The notes under the pieces are model-generated. The model was not told the DNA's origin. It did no database searches and saw nothing but the letters and a program-made list of their open reading frames with translations. From assembly GCA_016710635.1 (NCBI GenBank), contig JADJVL010000020.1, positions 8,204-72,203 of the forward strand: a stretch of DNA of 64,000 nucleotides, in the 5' to 3' direction. Shown in pieces: positions 1 through 10,281 of this stretch (the first letter of the stretch is position 1; each line of letters opens with the position of its first letter). The position numbers and the translations under genes are program-made. Source of the stretch: Holophagaceae bacterium (GTDB lineage: Bacteria > Acidobacteriota > Holophagae > Holophagales > Holophagaceae).

Positions 1-273
1 ACCGCCCAGCGGGTGATGGGGCTGGTGATCCTGGAGGGCCTGGTGCTCACCGGGGCCGGCGGTGCCTTGGGTCTGGGCCTCACCTGGCTGCTGGCGGCGG
101 TCCTCCGCCCGGTGATGGGCTCGATCTTCCCCTTCTTCCAGGACTTCAACGTGCAGACCGGCACCATGCTGCTCTGTATGGGCGGCGCTCTGGCGGTGGG
201 CCTGCTCTCCACCTTCATGCCGGCCTACGAAGCGGTCCGGAAGCCCATCACCGAAGGCCTGAAGACCCTCTGA
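1..273 (+). CDS. ABC transporter permease, FtsX/MacB type (3' part only)
   Basis: This is the end of a gene that starts before the window; the frame is open from base 1. The visible 90 residues hold two hydrophobic segments around a short periplasmic stretch. They end in a cytoplasmic tail (AYEAVRKPITEGLKTL) typical of the last helix of FtsX-type permeases such as MacB or LolC, whose C-termini read like 'P A..A....P..AL+'. Its TGA overlaps the ATG of the next permease by one base, so the two are translationally coupled and probably form a heteromeric exporter or lipoprotein-release pump. The ATPase would lie upstream, outside the window. The substrate cannot be told. Confidence 0.75.
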   Translation, partial: TAQRVMGLVILEGLVLTGAGGALGLGLTWLLAAVLRPVMGSIFPFFQDFNVQTGTMLLCMGGALAVGLLSTFMPAYEAVRKPITEGLKTL

Positions 274-1499
274 TGGCGATCCTCCTTCTCGTCCTCGCCC
301 CTTTTCTGGCCTACCTGCTCTGGCTGGTCTGGGCCCTACTGGCCTACCCCATTCCCATCAGCTACAACCTCCGCAGCCTCTGGCAGCGGAAGGTCACCAC
401 CCTCACCACCGCCGCCGCCATCGCCATGGTGGTGGGCATCTTCGTGGTGGTGCTGTCCCTGGCCCAGGGGCTCTCCGTGGCCTTCGTGAGCTCGGGCCGG
501 GAGGACCAGGCCCTGGTGCTGCGGCCCAACGCCCGCTTCGAGCTGAACTCCGCCATCGAGCGGGACCGCATCCGGATCCTGCAGGTGCATCCACTCCTCG
601 CCCGGGACGCGCAGGGTCCCATCTGCTCGGCGGAAGTGGTCGTGGTGAAGCTCTTCCCCATGGCGGACGGGTCCGACAGCAATGTCACCATCCGCGGCCT
701 TGAGGCGCGGGGCCTGGCCATGCGGCCGCAGATCCGGCTGTTGGAAGGCCGGTGGTTCCGCCCAGGTCTTTCCGAAGTGGTCGTGCCCCGCAAGATGCAG
801 GGCCGCTTCAGTGGCCTCGAGCTGGGCCGCAGCATCCGCATGGGCGGGCGCGCCTGGGAGATCGTGGGCGTCTTCGAGGCCGGTGGCAGCTCCTTCGAAA
901 GCGAGATCTTCTCCGATGTGAACGACGTGATGCAGGCCTTCAAGCGGAACAGCTACTCCAGCCTGCTGGCGCGCCTGGACTCCGCCGAGCGCCTGCCGGA
1001 ATTCACGCGGGCCGTGGACGAGGACAAGCGCCTCAAGCTGGAGGCGGTGGGGGAGCGGGCCTACTTCAAGGAGCTCACCAAGGCCGGCGACCCCATCCGG
1101 GTGCTGGGCAACCTCATCACCTTCATCCTCACCACCGCGGCGGTCTTCGCCGCCATGAACACCATGTTCGCCGCCGTCGCCAGCCGCACCAAGGAGATCG
1201 GGACCCTGCGGGCCATCGGCTTCCGCCAGCGGGAGATCCTGGCCAGTTTCCAGTGGGAGGCCATCATCCTCTGCGGGGCCGGGGGCAGCCTGGGCTCGGT
1301 CCTGGCCCTCTTCGCCAACGGCATCCAGACAGGGACCACCAGCTTCGACACCTTCTCCGACGTGAGCTTCGCCTTCACCATCACCCCGGAGCTCATGCTG
1401 CAGGGGGTGGCCTTCAGCCTGGTGATGGGCCTGCTGGGCGGTTTCCTCCCCGCGTGGCGGGCCTCCCGGATTCCTTTGACGGAGGCCATGAAGGGCTGA
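273..1499 (+). CDS. ABC transporter permease, FtsX/MacB type
   Basis: A 408-residue inner-membrane permease. An N-terminal helix (about residues 1-25) leads into a conserved 'NLRSLWQRKVTTLTT' segment and a first FtsX helix (about 45-65). A periplasmic domain of about 200 residues follows, then three C-terminal helices (about 275-300, 325-345, 375-400). The tail 'PAWRASRIPLTEAMKG' is the FtsX-family signature. Length and layout match MacB-like permeases without a fused ATPase. The start overlaps the stop of the preceding permease by one base. A PadR-type regulator follows, a frequent arrangement for drug- or stress-related ABC exporters. The transported substrate is unknown. Confidence 0.85.
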   Translation: MAILLLVLAPFLAYLLWLVWALLAYPIPISYNLRSLWQRKVTTLTTAAAIAMVVGIFVVVLSLAQGLSVAFVSSGREDQALVLRPNARFELNSAIERDRIRILQVHPLLARDAQGPICSAEVVVVKLFPMADGSDSNVTIRGLEARGLAMRPQIRLLEGRWFRPGLSEVVVPRKMQGRFSGLELGRSIRMGGRAWEIVGVFEAGGSSFESEIFSDVNDVMQAFKRNSYSSLLARLDSAERLPEFTRAVDEDKRLKLEAVGERAYFKELTKAGDPIRVLGNLITFILTTAAVFAAMNTMFAAVASRTKEIGTLRAIGFRQREILASFQWEAIILCGAGGSLGSVLALFANGIQTGTTSFDTFSDVSFAFTITPELMLQGVAFSLVMGLLGGFLPAWRASRIPLTEAMKG

Positions 1500-1526
1500 T
1501 GGCGGTCACAGGTGGAAGGTCGCCCC

Positions 1527-1554
1527 TTGTTAGCCTCGATTCACGATGTAAACT
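1527..1554 (+). promoter_or_regulatory. Likely sigma-70 promoter for the PadR gene
   Basis: A TTGTTA -35 box (1527-1532) and a TAAACT -10 box (1549-1554) are separated by 16 bases. They lie 23 bases upstream of the PadR start and after the end of the permease gene. PadR proteins usually repress their own promoter. I do not see a clean ATGT-N8-ACAT operator. Confidence 0.5.
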
Positions 1555-1576
1555 GAGGCCAACTTCGGAGGGCGTC

Positions 1577-1903
1577 GTGGACCGTGAACTGCTGAAAGGG
1601 AGCACCCCCATTCTCCTGCTTTCCCTGCTCATCGAAGGTCCGATGTACGGCTACCAGATCATCGAGACCGTGAAGCAGCGCACGGACGGCAGCTACACCC
1701 TGAAGGAAGGGGCTCTGTACCCGGCCCTGCACAAGCTGGAAGCCGCCGAGTTCATTTCGTCCTACTGGGAGACCCAGACCAACGGCCGCGACCGCCGCTA
1801 CTACGCCCTGCTGCCCGCCGGCAAGGCCTTCCTCGAGGCCAAGAAGCGGGAATGGGCCCAGTTCGTGTCCATGGTGGACGGCTTCGTCGGGAACCGCGGG
1901 TGA
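1577..1903 (+). CDS. PadR family transcriptional regulator
   Basis: A 108-residue winged-helix protein. The sequence contains the PadR hallmark 'GPMYGYQIIETV', then 'LKEGALYPALHKLEAAEFI' (wing and helix 3) and 'RDRRYYALLPAGKAFL'. PadR proteins repress promoters of detoxification and ABC-transporter genes and are released by ligand. I chose the GTG at 1577 because it gives the normal N-terminus 'xDRELLKGSTPILLLSLL'; the longer open frame upstream is antisense-like noise. It follows two ABC permeases and overlaps the next gene by 4 bases (GTGA), so it is probably co-transcribed with a membrane partner. Confidence 0.9.
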   Translation: MDRELLKGSTPILLLSLLIEGPMYGYQIIETVKQRTDGSYTLKEGALYPALHKLEAAEFISSYWETQTNGRDRRYYALLPAGKAFLEAKKREWAQFVSMVDGFVGNRG

Positions 1904-2682
1904 ATCTGGCCCTGGCCTCCTACCTCGCGGAGGTGGAGGCTGGCCTGAGGACTGCGCCGTCCGGCCACCGCCGGCGGGTCCTCCGGGAATTGGAGGGCCA
2001 CCTCCTGGACGAGGCGGAGGCGCGGGGCCTGGAAGGCGAAGCCGGATTCCGGTCCCTGCTGCGGGAGAAGGAACACCCCCGGGACCTGGCCCGGGAAATC
2101 CTCGCCGGCGCGGACGCTGGATTCCGCCACCGGAGCGGCACCAAGCTGCTGGCGGGGGCCGTGCTGGGGGCCACCACCGGGGGCTACATGTTCGTGGTGC
2201 TGCGCCACCAGCCGGTCATCGCCCTGGCCTATGGTCTCGCCCAGGGGCTGCTGGTGGCGGGCGGACTCTTCTGGCTGCGGCGCACCTGGCAGCTGCTGCC
2301 CCAGGGCGCCAGGCTGCTGACGGCGACCCTCTTCGGCACCCTGCTGGCGCTGCCTTTGGGTTTCACCGCCGCCTCCAACGATTTCGCCTGGACCCGGCTC
2401 CTGTATGGCGGCTTCACCGGGTTCCTCGCGGAGCGCCTGATGCGGGAACGCAGGGGCGCCCCGCTCCGGGAAGCCTTCTGGTGGGTCCTGGAAAACCTGG
2501 CCTTCACGGCCATCCTCTATGGGATCTCGACGGGGCTCCTCGAGCGGGCCCCCTGGCCGGACGCCGCGCGGTTCTTCCGGGCCATGAGCTTCAACCTGAT
2601 CCTCCAGTTGGGGGTGTGGGCGGCTCTGCGGCTGCACCGGGTCCTGGACGAGCGCTGGGTGCTGTCCAGCCGGCCCCTCTAG
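1900..2682 (+). CDS. Membrane protein partnered with PadR (N-terminal HAAS/DUF1700-like helical domain)
   Basis: A 260-residue protein starting at a GTG that overlaps the PadR stop. Residues 1-60 form a charged helical region (LASYLAEVEAGL...RVLRELEGHLLDEAEARG) like the small domains that accompany PadR regulators in PadR/membrane-protein pairs. The rest has about six hydrophobic segments. Such pairs are known to sense envelope conditions, with the membrane protein modulating the PadR protein; here that is inferred from adjacency and layout. No enzymatic motif is visible. The open frame extends 16 codons upstream, but those codons overlap PadR, so GTG 1900 is preferred. Confidence 0.7.
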   Translation: MNLALASYLAEVEAGLRTAPSGHRRRVLRELEGHLLDEAEARGLEGEAGFRSLLREKEHPRDLAREILAGADAGFRHRSGTKLLAGAVLGATTGGYMFVVLRHQPVIALAYGLAQGLLVAGGLFWLRRTWQLLPQGARLLTATLFGTLLALPLGFTAASNDFAWTRLLYGGFTGFLAERLMRERRGAPLREAFWWVLENLAFTAILYGISTGLLERAPWPDAARFFRAMSFNLILQLGVWAALRLHRVLDERWVLSSRPL

Positions 2683-2704
2683 GGGTGTGGACCGCGATTC
2701 GCCG

Positions 2705-2733
2705 TTGATCTTCAAGGCATCCGGCGCTAAGAT
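2705..2733 (+). promoter_or_regulatory. Sigma-70 type promoter for rpmE
   Basis: A TTGATC -35 box (2705-2710), a 17-base spacer and a TAAGAT -10 box (2728-2733) lie in the only intergenic gap before rpmE. This would give a leader of about 60 bases. Spacing and -10 match the housekeeping consensus well. Confidence 0.65.
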
Positions 2734-2800
2734 TGTCGTTCCCTCATGGGCAAGCCGCGTGCGAATTGACGCATCCGGTCGGCCATACCAAGGAGCTTCC

Positions 2801-3076
2801 ATGAAGAACGCCATCCACCCCGAGATGCATGAAGTGCTCGTCCACTGCCAGTGCGGCAACGAGTTCAAGACCCGGTCCATCAAGAAGGAGCTGCGCGTCG
2901 AAATCTGCTCCGCCTGCCACCCCTTCTTCACCGGCAAGCAGAAGCTGATGGACACCGCCGGCCGCGTGGACAAGTTCAACCGCAAGTACGCCAAGAAGGT
3001 CGACGCTCCCGTTGCCGAAGTCCCCGCGGCCGAAGCCGCCGTGGCGGAAGCGCCTGTGGCCGAAGCGAACGCCTAG
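2801..3076 (+). CDS. rpmE: 50S ribosomal protein L31, zinc-binding type
   Basis: A 91-residue large-subunit protein. The N-terminus 'MKNAIHPEMHEVLVHCQCG' and the motif 'CSACHPFFTGKQKLMDTAGRVDKFNRKY' are diagnostic of L31. The zinc ligands are present (CxC near residues 16-18 and CxxC near 37-40), so this is the zinc-bound C+ form rather than the zinc-independent paralogue. The ATG at 2801 sits 5 bases after AAGGAG; the longer open frame upstream would destroy this N-terminus. The C-terminus carries an extra Ala/Glu/Val-rich tail of about 25 residues. A strong terminator follows, and prfA lies next, a common rpmE-prfA order. Confidence 0.97.
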   Translation: MKNAIHPEMHEVLVHCQCGNEFKTRSIKKELRVEICSACHPFFTGKQKLMDTAGRVDKFNRKYAKKVDAPVAEVPAAEAAVAEAPVAEANA

Positions 3077-3091
3077 CTCCCTTGATCCTGA

Positions 3092-3124
3092 GAACGGGCC
3101 GATCCTCGGCCCGTTCTTTTTTTT
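3092..3124 (+). terminator. Rho-independent terminator after rpmE
   Basis: A perfect 9-bp stem (GAACGGGCC / GGCCCGTTC) with a 7-base loop is followed by eight T residues, 15 bases after the rpmE stop. It would separate rpmE from prfA, or act as an attenuator between them. Confidence 0.93.
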
Positions 3125-3151
3125 CGCCCTCAGGCCAGGATCGGAGGAACC

Positions 3152-4226
3152 ATGCAGGACCAGCTCGACGCCGTGGAGTCCCGCTTCCTTGAAGTGGAGG
3201 CGCAGCTCCAGGATTCCGCCATCGTCAGCGATTCGAAGAAGCTCCGGGAGCTCGCGAAGCTGCGGGCCGAGCTCGAACCCGTGGTGGTCTCCTGGCGGGC
3301 CCAGAAGAACCTGCAGAAGCAGCTCGACGAGGCCGAAGGGATCCTGAACGACAAGGGCCTGGACCCCGACCTGCGGGACATGGCCCAGGCGGAGATCCCC
3401 GACCTGAAGGCCGCCCTGGACCGGGGCCAGGCCGAGCTGCGGGCCCTGCTGGTCCCCAAGGACCCCAAGGACGCGCGCAACGTGATCCTCGAGGTCCGGG
3501 CGGGCACCGGCGGCGAAGAGGCGGCCCTGTTCGCCGCCGAAATCGTTCGCATGTACGCCCGCTTCGCCGAGCGCCGGGGCTTCAAGGTCACGGTGCTGGA
3601 CGAGAGCGAGGCCGAGCAGGGCGGCCTGAAGGAGGCCATCGCGGAGATCCAGGGCGACGGCGCCTATTCCCTCTTCCGCTTCGAAAGCGGCGTCCACCGC
3701 GTCCAGCGCGTGCCCAAGACCGAAACCCAGGGCCGCATCCACACCTCCGCCTGCACGGTGGCGGTGATGCCCGAGGCCGAGGAGGTGGACATCCAGATCC
3801 ACGACAAGGACCTGCGCATCGACACCTTCTGTTCCGGCGGCAAGGGCGGCCAGAGCGTGAACACGACCTATTCCGCGGTCCGCCTCACCCACCTGCCCAC
3901 GAACACGGTTGTGAGCTGCCAGGACGAGCGCAGCCAGATCAAGAACATGGCCAAGGCCATGACCGTGCTGCGCTCCCGTCTCCTGCAGAAGGCCCAGGAC
4001 GAAGCCGACGCCGTCCATTCGGCCCTGCGCAAGTCCCAGGTCGGCTCCGGCGACCGCAGCGAGAAGATCCGCACCTACAACTTTCCCCCAGGGACGCGTC
4101 ACCGATCACCGGGTCGGCGTGACCATCCACCAGATCGACAAGTTCATGCAGGGCGAGATCGAGCCCATCATCGAGCCGCTGCGGTCCGCCTTCGAAGCCG
4201 AACGCCTGCAGGCCATGGAATCCTGA
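3152..4226 (+). CDS. prfA: Peptide chain release factor 1, reading frame broken by one extra base
   Basis: RF1 recognises UAA and UAG stop codons and triggers peptide release. Codon-recognition motif P-x-T (PKT, in 'RVPKTETQGRIHTS') and the catalytic GGQ loop (GGKGGQSVNTT) are present. The frame runs normally to 'KIRTYNFP', then leaves it at a run of five C (4085-4089). Removing one C restores 'QGRVTDHRVGVTIHQIDKFM' and a normal end at the TGA 4224-4226, giving 357 residues, the usual RF1 length. Without correction the frame continues to 4540 as nonsense. Because prfA is essential, an assembly indel is more likely than a real lesion. A good Shine-Dalgarno (GGAGG) precedes the ATG. Confidence 0.93.
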
Positions 4227-4229
4227 CGA

Positions 4230-4265
4230 AAACAGAATGGCCCGCGATCGCGGGCCATTCTGTTT
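4230..4265. terminator. Bidirectional terminator between prfA and the lipoprotein gene
   Basis: A perfect 36-base palindrome with 18-base arms (AAACAGAATGGCCCGCGA and its complement) starts 3 bases after the corrected prfA stop. It ends 16 bases before the stop of the converging minus-strand gene. A/T ends flank the GC-rich core on both sides, so it can terminate transcription in both directions. Its position also supports the corrected prfA end. Confidence 0.88.
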
Positions 4266-4281
4266 CAGGAACCGTGCAGAC

Positions 4282-5175
4282 TCAGGGCTTCTTGAGGGTC
4301 ACCTTCTCAGGTGCCGCGAGGCTGAAGGTGATGGCCTTGTCCGCGGGGATGAGGATGGTGGTCTTCGCCGTCGCCGCGGCGGCGGCGGTGCCGGCGGCGG
4401 CGCCGATGGCCGCGCCGCCCAGGGCGTGGTCGTCCTTGTTCCGCTTGTCGCTCAGGACGCCGATGAGGGCACCCAGGGCGGCGGCGCCGCCGATGATCTT
4501 GGCGTTGCGCTCACCGGTCTTCCCGCCGGTGACGAGGTAGTCGCCTCCGTCCACGTCGCTGCTGCCGATCTCGGTAAGGCGGATGCCCAGGGCGCCCTTG
4601 CCCGAGGCCAGCCGGCCCGCGGGCACGCTCTGGCTGACCACGCCCCGGACGGGCGTGCCCGCGGCCCAGACGGTCTGCCCGTCGGCCACCACGGATTCCG
4701 CGAGGGTGCCCTGCCAGAGGTCGCCGGCCTTGTCCTTCTCAGTGCTCAGGGTGGCGCCCAGATTCACGGAGATGGCCGTCCCGGCCGGAACCTCCACCAC
4801 CACCGGCTTCGGGGCGGTGGCCGCGGTGCTCGGCGCGGGGGGCGCGGTCTTCGCCTCGGCCAGCTTCAGGGCCTCCTGCTTCCGGGCCTCGGCCTTCTTC
4901 TTCTGTTCGGCGAGCTGGCGCTCGAGGGCCTTCTTCTGGTCGGCCTTGGCCTGATCCACGGAATCCTTGTCCTTTTCGGCGACCTTAGCGTCGGTCTTGG
5001 CGTTTTTGAGGTCCGTCAGCTCCTGTTCGAGCTTGGCCACCCGGGCATCGGCGGCCTTCGCGGCCTCCTCCGCCAGGACCTTGGCGCGGATCTGGGCTTC
5101 GTCGAGCCTCTTCTCGCAGCCGACGGAGGCGAGGACGAGGGCGGCGGCCAGGGCTGCATATCTGAGTCGGGTCAT
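4282..5175 (-). CDS. Putative lipoprotein with coiled coil and glycine-zipper segment
   Basis: A 297-residue exported protein of unknown function. The signal peptide ends in a lipobox (LASVGC), so the mature protein should be lipid-anchored at Cys20. Residues about 22-110 are a highly charged Lys/Glu/Ala coiled coil, followed by a Pro/Ala linker. A beta-rich region (about 125-215) starts 'VVVEVPAGTAISVNLGATLST', resembling the conserved domain of acidobacterial surface proteins that modulate solubility. Residues about 225-270 are a Gly/Ala-rich hydrophobic zipper (IIGGAAALGALIGVL, GGAAIGAAAGTAAAA). AAGGAGA precedes the ATG. It is transcribed divergently from hrcA. Confidence 0.75.
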   Translation of the reverse strand: MTRLRYAALAAALVLASVGCEKRLDEAQIRAKVLAEEAAKAADARVAKLEQELTDLKNAKTDAKVAEKDKDSVDQAKADQKKALERQLAEQKKKAEARKQEALKLAEAKTAPPAPSTAATAPKPVVVEVPAGTAISVNLGATLSTEKDKAGDLWQGTLAESVVADGQTVWAAGTPVRGVVSQSVPAGRLASGKGALGIRLTEIGSSDVDGGDYLVTGGKTGERNAKIIGGAAALGALIGVLSDKRNKDDHALGGAAIGAAAGTAAAAATAKTTILIPADKAITFSLAAPEKVTLKKP

Positions 5176-5244
5176 GGGGTCTCCTTATTCCTGTCGCTAT
5201 AGTAGGCCCAACCCCTCCGGGGTTCCTGAAAACCTGGACCGCCC

Positions 5245-6306
5245 TTGCTCCCGCCCCTCGATCCCCGCAGCGAATCCGTGCTCCGGACCCTCATCGAAAC
5301 CTACCTCGCCGAAGGCGAACCGGTGGGGTCGCGCTTGCTCTCCAAGCGCTATCCGGAGCAGATCTCCAGCGCGACCATCCGGAACGTGCTGTCCGACCTG
5401 GAGGACGTCGACCTCCTCAGCCAGCCCCACACCTCGGCGGGACGGGTCCCGACGGAGCGGGCCTACCGCTATTATGTGGACCGCTGGGTGCATCCCGCGC
5501 CGCCGGACGAGCGGATGGGGGCCCAGTTGGCCGGCGCGCTGGAAGGTTTCGAAGCCGAGCCTGAACTCTGGCTGCGGCATGCGTCCAAGGTCCTGGCGGA
5601 CGTCATGCAGGGCGTCTGCGTCGCCGTCCCCTTCCACCTCGCCGCGTCCCGGCTCGTCCGACTGGAATTCGTGCCCCTCGAAGGCCGCCGCATCGTGGCG
5701 GTCTGGGTCGGGGCCGCGGGAGAGGTGGAGCATCAGATCGTGGACAACCCGTCCGGGTTCCCGCCCTCCCTGCTGGCGGAGATCGGCAACTTCGCCACCG
5801 CCCAGTTCGCCGGGTGCACCCTGGCGGAGCTTCGCCAGCGGCTGGTCCAGGCTCTGCGAGACCGGGCGGATGCCGCGCGGGAGCTTCAGGAGCGGCTGGC
5901 CACCCTCACCGCGGACCTGAAGGAGTCCCAGCCTTCCTCCGAGGCCGAGCTGGTGGTCGCGGGCCTCGGCCGTCTGGGCGCACTGCCCGAGTTCGGGGAC
6001 CCGGGCCGGTTCCGGGAACTGGTCGCGGCCTTCGAGGAGCATGAGCGGCTGGCCCGGCTCTTGAACGCCTTCGCGGACAGCGCCTCCCGGGACGTGAAGC
6101 TCCTCCTCGGGAGCGAAAACCCCTTCCTGGGCCTGATCCCCCTGTCCACGGCGGTGCGGACGGTGCCCCTGGGCCGGGAGACCTGGGCGACCTTCGCCCT
6201 CGTCGGCCCCTTGCGGGTGGATTATGCCCGGTTGCTGGGGGGCCTGGACTGGTGGTCGAGGCAGCTGGCCCAGCGCAGCGGAGGCCAACCCGAAGCGAGG
6301 GTCTAG
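5245..6306 (+). CDS. hrcA: Heat-inducible transcription repressor HrcA
   Basis: A 353-residue repressor of heat-shock operons that binds the CIRCE operator with help from GroEL. The N-terminal winged helix is clear: 'YLAEGEPVGSRLLSKRY', 'ISSATIRNVLSDLEDVDLLSQPHTSAGRVPTERAYRYYVD'. The C-terminal GAF-like domain contains 'LLLGSENPFLGLIPLSTAVRTVPLG'. The start is TTG at 5245, the only in-frame start that gives a normal N-terminus; no strong ribosome site is visible. It leads the hrcA-grpE-dnaK-dnaJ cluster. I found no CIRCE inverted repeat in the upstream gap or elsewhere in the cluster. Confidence 0.93.
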   Translation: MLPPLDPRSESVLRTLIETYLAEGEPVGSRLLSKRYPEQISSATIRNVLSDLEDVDLLSQPHTSAGRVPTERAYRYYVDRWVHPAPPDERMGAQLAGALEGFEAEPELWLRHASKVLADVMQGVCVAVPFHLAASRLVRLEFVPLEGRRIVAVWVGAAGEVEHQIVDNPSGFPPSLLAEIGNFATAQFAGCTLAELRQRLVQALRDRADAARELQERLATLTADLKESQPSSEAELVVAGLGRLGALPEFGDPGRFRELVAAFEEHERLARLLNAFADSASRDVKLLLGSENPFLGLIPLSTAVRTVPLGRETWATFALVGPLRVDYARLLGGLDWWSRQLAQRSGGQPEARV

Positions 6307-6338
6307 GAGCCGGTCCCTCCCGCGCCTACAATGGCGCC

Positions 6339-7157
6339 ATGACCCCGGAACACGAACCCAAGCCCCGCGCCCGCGGGCCCGAGCCCGAATCCGAGCTGGA
6401 AATCAGCCTCGACGATCCCAACGCAGTGGACCTCCAGGCCCTGGCGGACGAGATCGCCAGCCAGTCGGAGGACGATCTGGCCCTCGAAGTGGTGGGCGGG
6501 GAATCCGAGGAGAACGAGTTCAGCGCGCTGATGGAGGAGGACTCCACCAAGCTCCAGGAGCAGCACCAGGCCTTCCAGGCGCAACTCGGATCAGCGAAGT
6601 CGCAGATCGAGGACATGGAGAAGCGCGAAGCCGAGATCATGGACCAGTTCCGCCGGCTCGCGGGAGACTTCACCAACTTCCGCAACCGCGTCCAGCGCGA
6701 CACCCAGCTCGCGGTGGAACAGTCCGAACGGCGGATGCTCCTCGAGATCCTGCCGGTGCTGGACAACTTCGAACGGGGCCTGGAAGCGAGCTACCTGGAC
6801 ATGGAGGCCTTCCGCGGCGGCATCGAGCTGATCCGGAAGCAGCTGGTGGACGCCCTCCGGCGGCTGGGCGCGATTCCCATCGACCTGAAGGTCGGCGATC
6901 CCTTCGACGCGCAGCACGCCGAAGCCCTCACGACCATGCAGAGCCCGGACCTGCCGGACCACGCCATCGCCGCCATCTACGAACGGGCCTACATGCTGCG
7001 GGACCAGCTTCTCAGGCCGGCCCGCGTCGTGGTGAACCATGCCCCACCGCCCTTCGTGATGCCCCCAGACGCCGGTGGTCCCGCGACTTCCGGGCCCGCA
7101 GTTTCCGGGCCCGCAGTTTCCGGGGATGCCCCTGGCCCTGACCCCACCATCCAGTAG
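6339..7157 (+). CDS. grpE: GrpE, nucleotide exchange factor of DnaK
   Basis: GrpE releases ADP from DnaK during the chaperone cycle. The 272-residue protein has an acidic N-terminal region (1-75), a long coiled coil (about 75-125) with the family core 'EIMDQFRRLAGDFTNFRNRVQRD', and 'LEILPVLDNFERGLEA'. The C-terminal beta domain contains 'KVGDPFDAQHAEALTT'. It is longer than typical GrpE (about 200) because of the N-terminal extension and a Pro/Ala/Gly-rich tail containing a short tandem repeat. ATG 6339 is chosen over an upstream in-frame GTG that lies inside hrcA. A TACAAT box lies 6 bases before the start, but no -35 is evident. Confidence 0.93.
   Translation: MTPEHEPKPRARGPEPESELEISLDDPNAVDLQALADEIASQSEDDLALEVVGGESEENEFSALMEEDSTKLQEQHQAFQAQLGSAKSQIEDMEKREAEIMDQFRRLAGDFTNFRNRVQRDTQLAVEQSERRMLLEILPVLDNFERGLEASYLDMEAFRGGIELIRKQLVDALRRLGAIPIDLKVGDPFDAQHAEALTTMQSPDLPDHAIAAIYERAYMLRDQLLRPARVVVNHAPPPFVMPPDAGGPATSGPAVSGPAVSGDAPGPDPTIQ
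7088..7124 (+). repeat. 15-base tandem repeat in the grpE 3' end
   Basis: The unit TTCCGGGCCCGCAGT is present twice (7088-7102, 7103-7117) plus a 7-base partial copy. It stays in frame and encodes the repeating tail 'SGPAVSGPAVSGDA'. It is a plausible site of copy-number slippage. Confidence 0.85.
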
Positions 7158-7172
7158 ATCCGGAGAAACCCC

Positions 7173-9038
<1,866 letters not shown>

Positions 9039-9079
9039 GGGCGCTCAGGTTCGCGGCCGGGGTCGGGTAACCTGGAAGC

Positions 9080-10261
9080 ATGAAACGGGATTACTACGAC
9101 GTGCTGGGCGTTTCGAAAACCGCCCCCCTCGACGACATCAAGAAGGCCTACCGCAAGCTGGCGATGCAGCTCCACCCGGACCAGAACCCGGGGGACAAGG
9201 CCGCCGAGGAGAAGTTCAAGGAGGCCGCTGAGGCCTACTCCGTGCTCTCCGACACGGATAAGCGGAGGGCCTACGACCAGTTCGGCCATGCCGGTCTGGG
9301 CGGCGCCGGCGGCGGCCAGGGCTTCCAGTTCGATCCGCGCCAGTTCACGGACTTCGAGGACATCCTGGGCAGCTTCTTTGGCGGCGGCGTCTTCGGGGAC
9401 TTCTTCGGGGGCCAGCGCCGGAGGCCCGGGCAGGGCGAGCCGGGCTCGGACCTTCAGGTGAACCTCCGCCTCAGCTTCCGCGATGCGGTTTTCGGTGTGG
9501 AGGCCCGCGAGATCGAAGTCCCGAGGCTCGAGTCCTGCGACACCTGCAGCGGCTCCGGCTGCGAGAAGGGCAGCCATCCTGAGTCCTGCGGCCAGTGCGG
9601 CGGCCGGGGGCAGGTGGCGGTGCGCCAGGGCTTCCTGCAGATGCTGGCCACCTGCCCGCGGTGCAGCGGCCGCGGTCAGGTCATTCCCAAGCCCTGCCGG
9701 TCCTGTCTGGGGGAAGGCCGCGTGCAGCGCCGCTCCAAGGTCAGCTTCAAGATTCCCGCCGGCGTGGACCGCGGCACCCGGCTGCGGCTGACGGGGCAGG
9801 GGGAGTCGGGCCGGGGCGGCGGGGAGGCGGGCGACCTCTACATCGTCTTCGACGTGGAGCAGGATGCGCGCTACGAGCGGGACGGCTTCGACCTCCACAC
9901 GAAGCTGGAAGTGCCCTGGCCGACCCTGGTCCTCGGCGGCGCGGTCAAGGTGGACACGCTCTATGGCCAGGACGAGATCAAGCTCGCCCAGGCCACCCCC
10001 GGGGACAAGGTCATCAAGCTGGTGAACGCCGGGATTCCACGCCTGCGCGGCGGGGGCCGGGGCGACCTCTACCTGCATCTCCGGGTGCAGGTGCCGGCCA
10101 AGCTCACCTCGATCCAGAAGGACCTCGTGAAACAGGTGGCGGAGGCCCTGGCGGAGCCGGGCCCAGTCCCTGAGGCCGAAGATCCTGCTGGCGAGGAGGA
10201 GGGTTTCCTGGCGAAGGTCTTCGGCAGCGCCGACAAGGGCAAGAAGAAGAAAAAGAAATAG
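9080..10261 (+). CDS. dnaJ: Chaperone protein DnaJ (Hsp40)
   Basis: DnaJ stimulates the DnaK ATPase and delivers substrates. The J domain (1-70) carries HPD within 'LAMQLHPDQNPGD', followed by a Gly/Phe-rich linker (about 75-120). Four CxxCxGxG zinc motifs lie at about 150-215 (CDTCSGSG, CGQCGGRG, CPRCSGRG, CRSCLGEG). The C-terminal substrate-binding domain follows. The protein ends in an unusual Lys-rich tail (KGKKKKKK). Length (393) is normal for type I DnaJ. It ends the hrcA cluster and converges on the diguanylate cyclase gene 20 bases away. Confidence 0.96.
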   Translation: MKRDYYDVLGVSKTAPLDDIKKAYRKLAMQLHPDQNPGDKAAEEKFKEAAEAYSVLSDTDKRRAYDQFGHAGLGGAGGGQGFQFDPRQFTDFEDILGSFFGGGVFGDFFGGQRRRPGQGEPGSDLQVNLRLSFRDAVFGVEAREIEVPRLESCDTCSGSGCEKGSHPESCGQCGGRGQVAVRQGFLQMLATCPRCSGRGQVIPKPCRSCLGEGRVQRRSKVSFKIPAGVDRGTRLRLTGQGESGRGGGEAGDLYIVFDVEQDARYERDGFDLHTKLEVPWPTLVLGGAVKVDTLYGQDEIKLAQATPGDKVIKLVNAGIPRLRGGGRGDLYLHLRVQVPAKLTSIQKDLVKQVAEALAEPGPVPEAEDPAGEEEGFLAKVFGSADKGKKKKKK

Positions 10262-10281
10262 TCCGCGCCAGCGCCGCCCGC

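Noticed and set aside
4085..4089. Programmed ribosomal frameshift in prfA
   Set aside because: Autoregulatory frameshifting is known for RF2 at an in-frame UGA after a CUU slip, which is not the arrangement here; the site is a plain C run and similar breaks occur in other genes.
5210..5224. AACCCC/GGGGTT mini-hairpin between the lipoprotein gene and hrcA
   Set aside because: Considered as an operator or CIRCE relic, but it has no similarity to CIRCE and is too short to support a claim.
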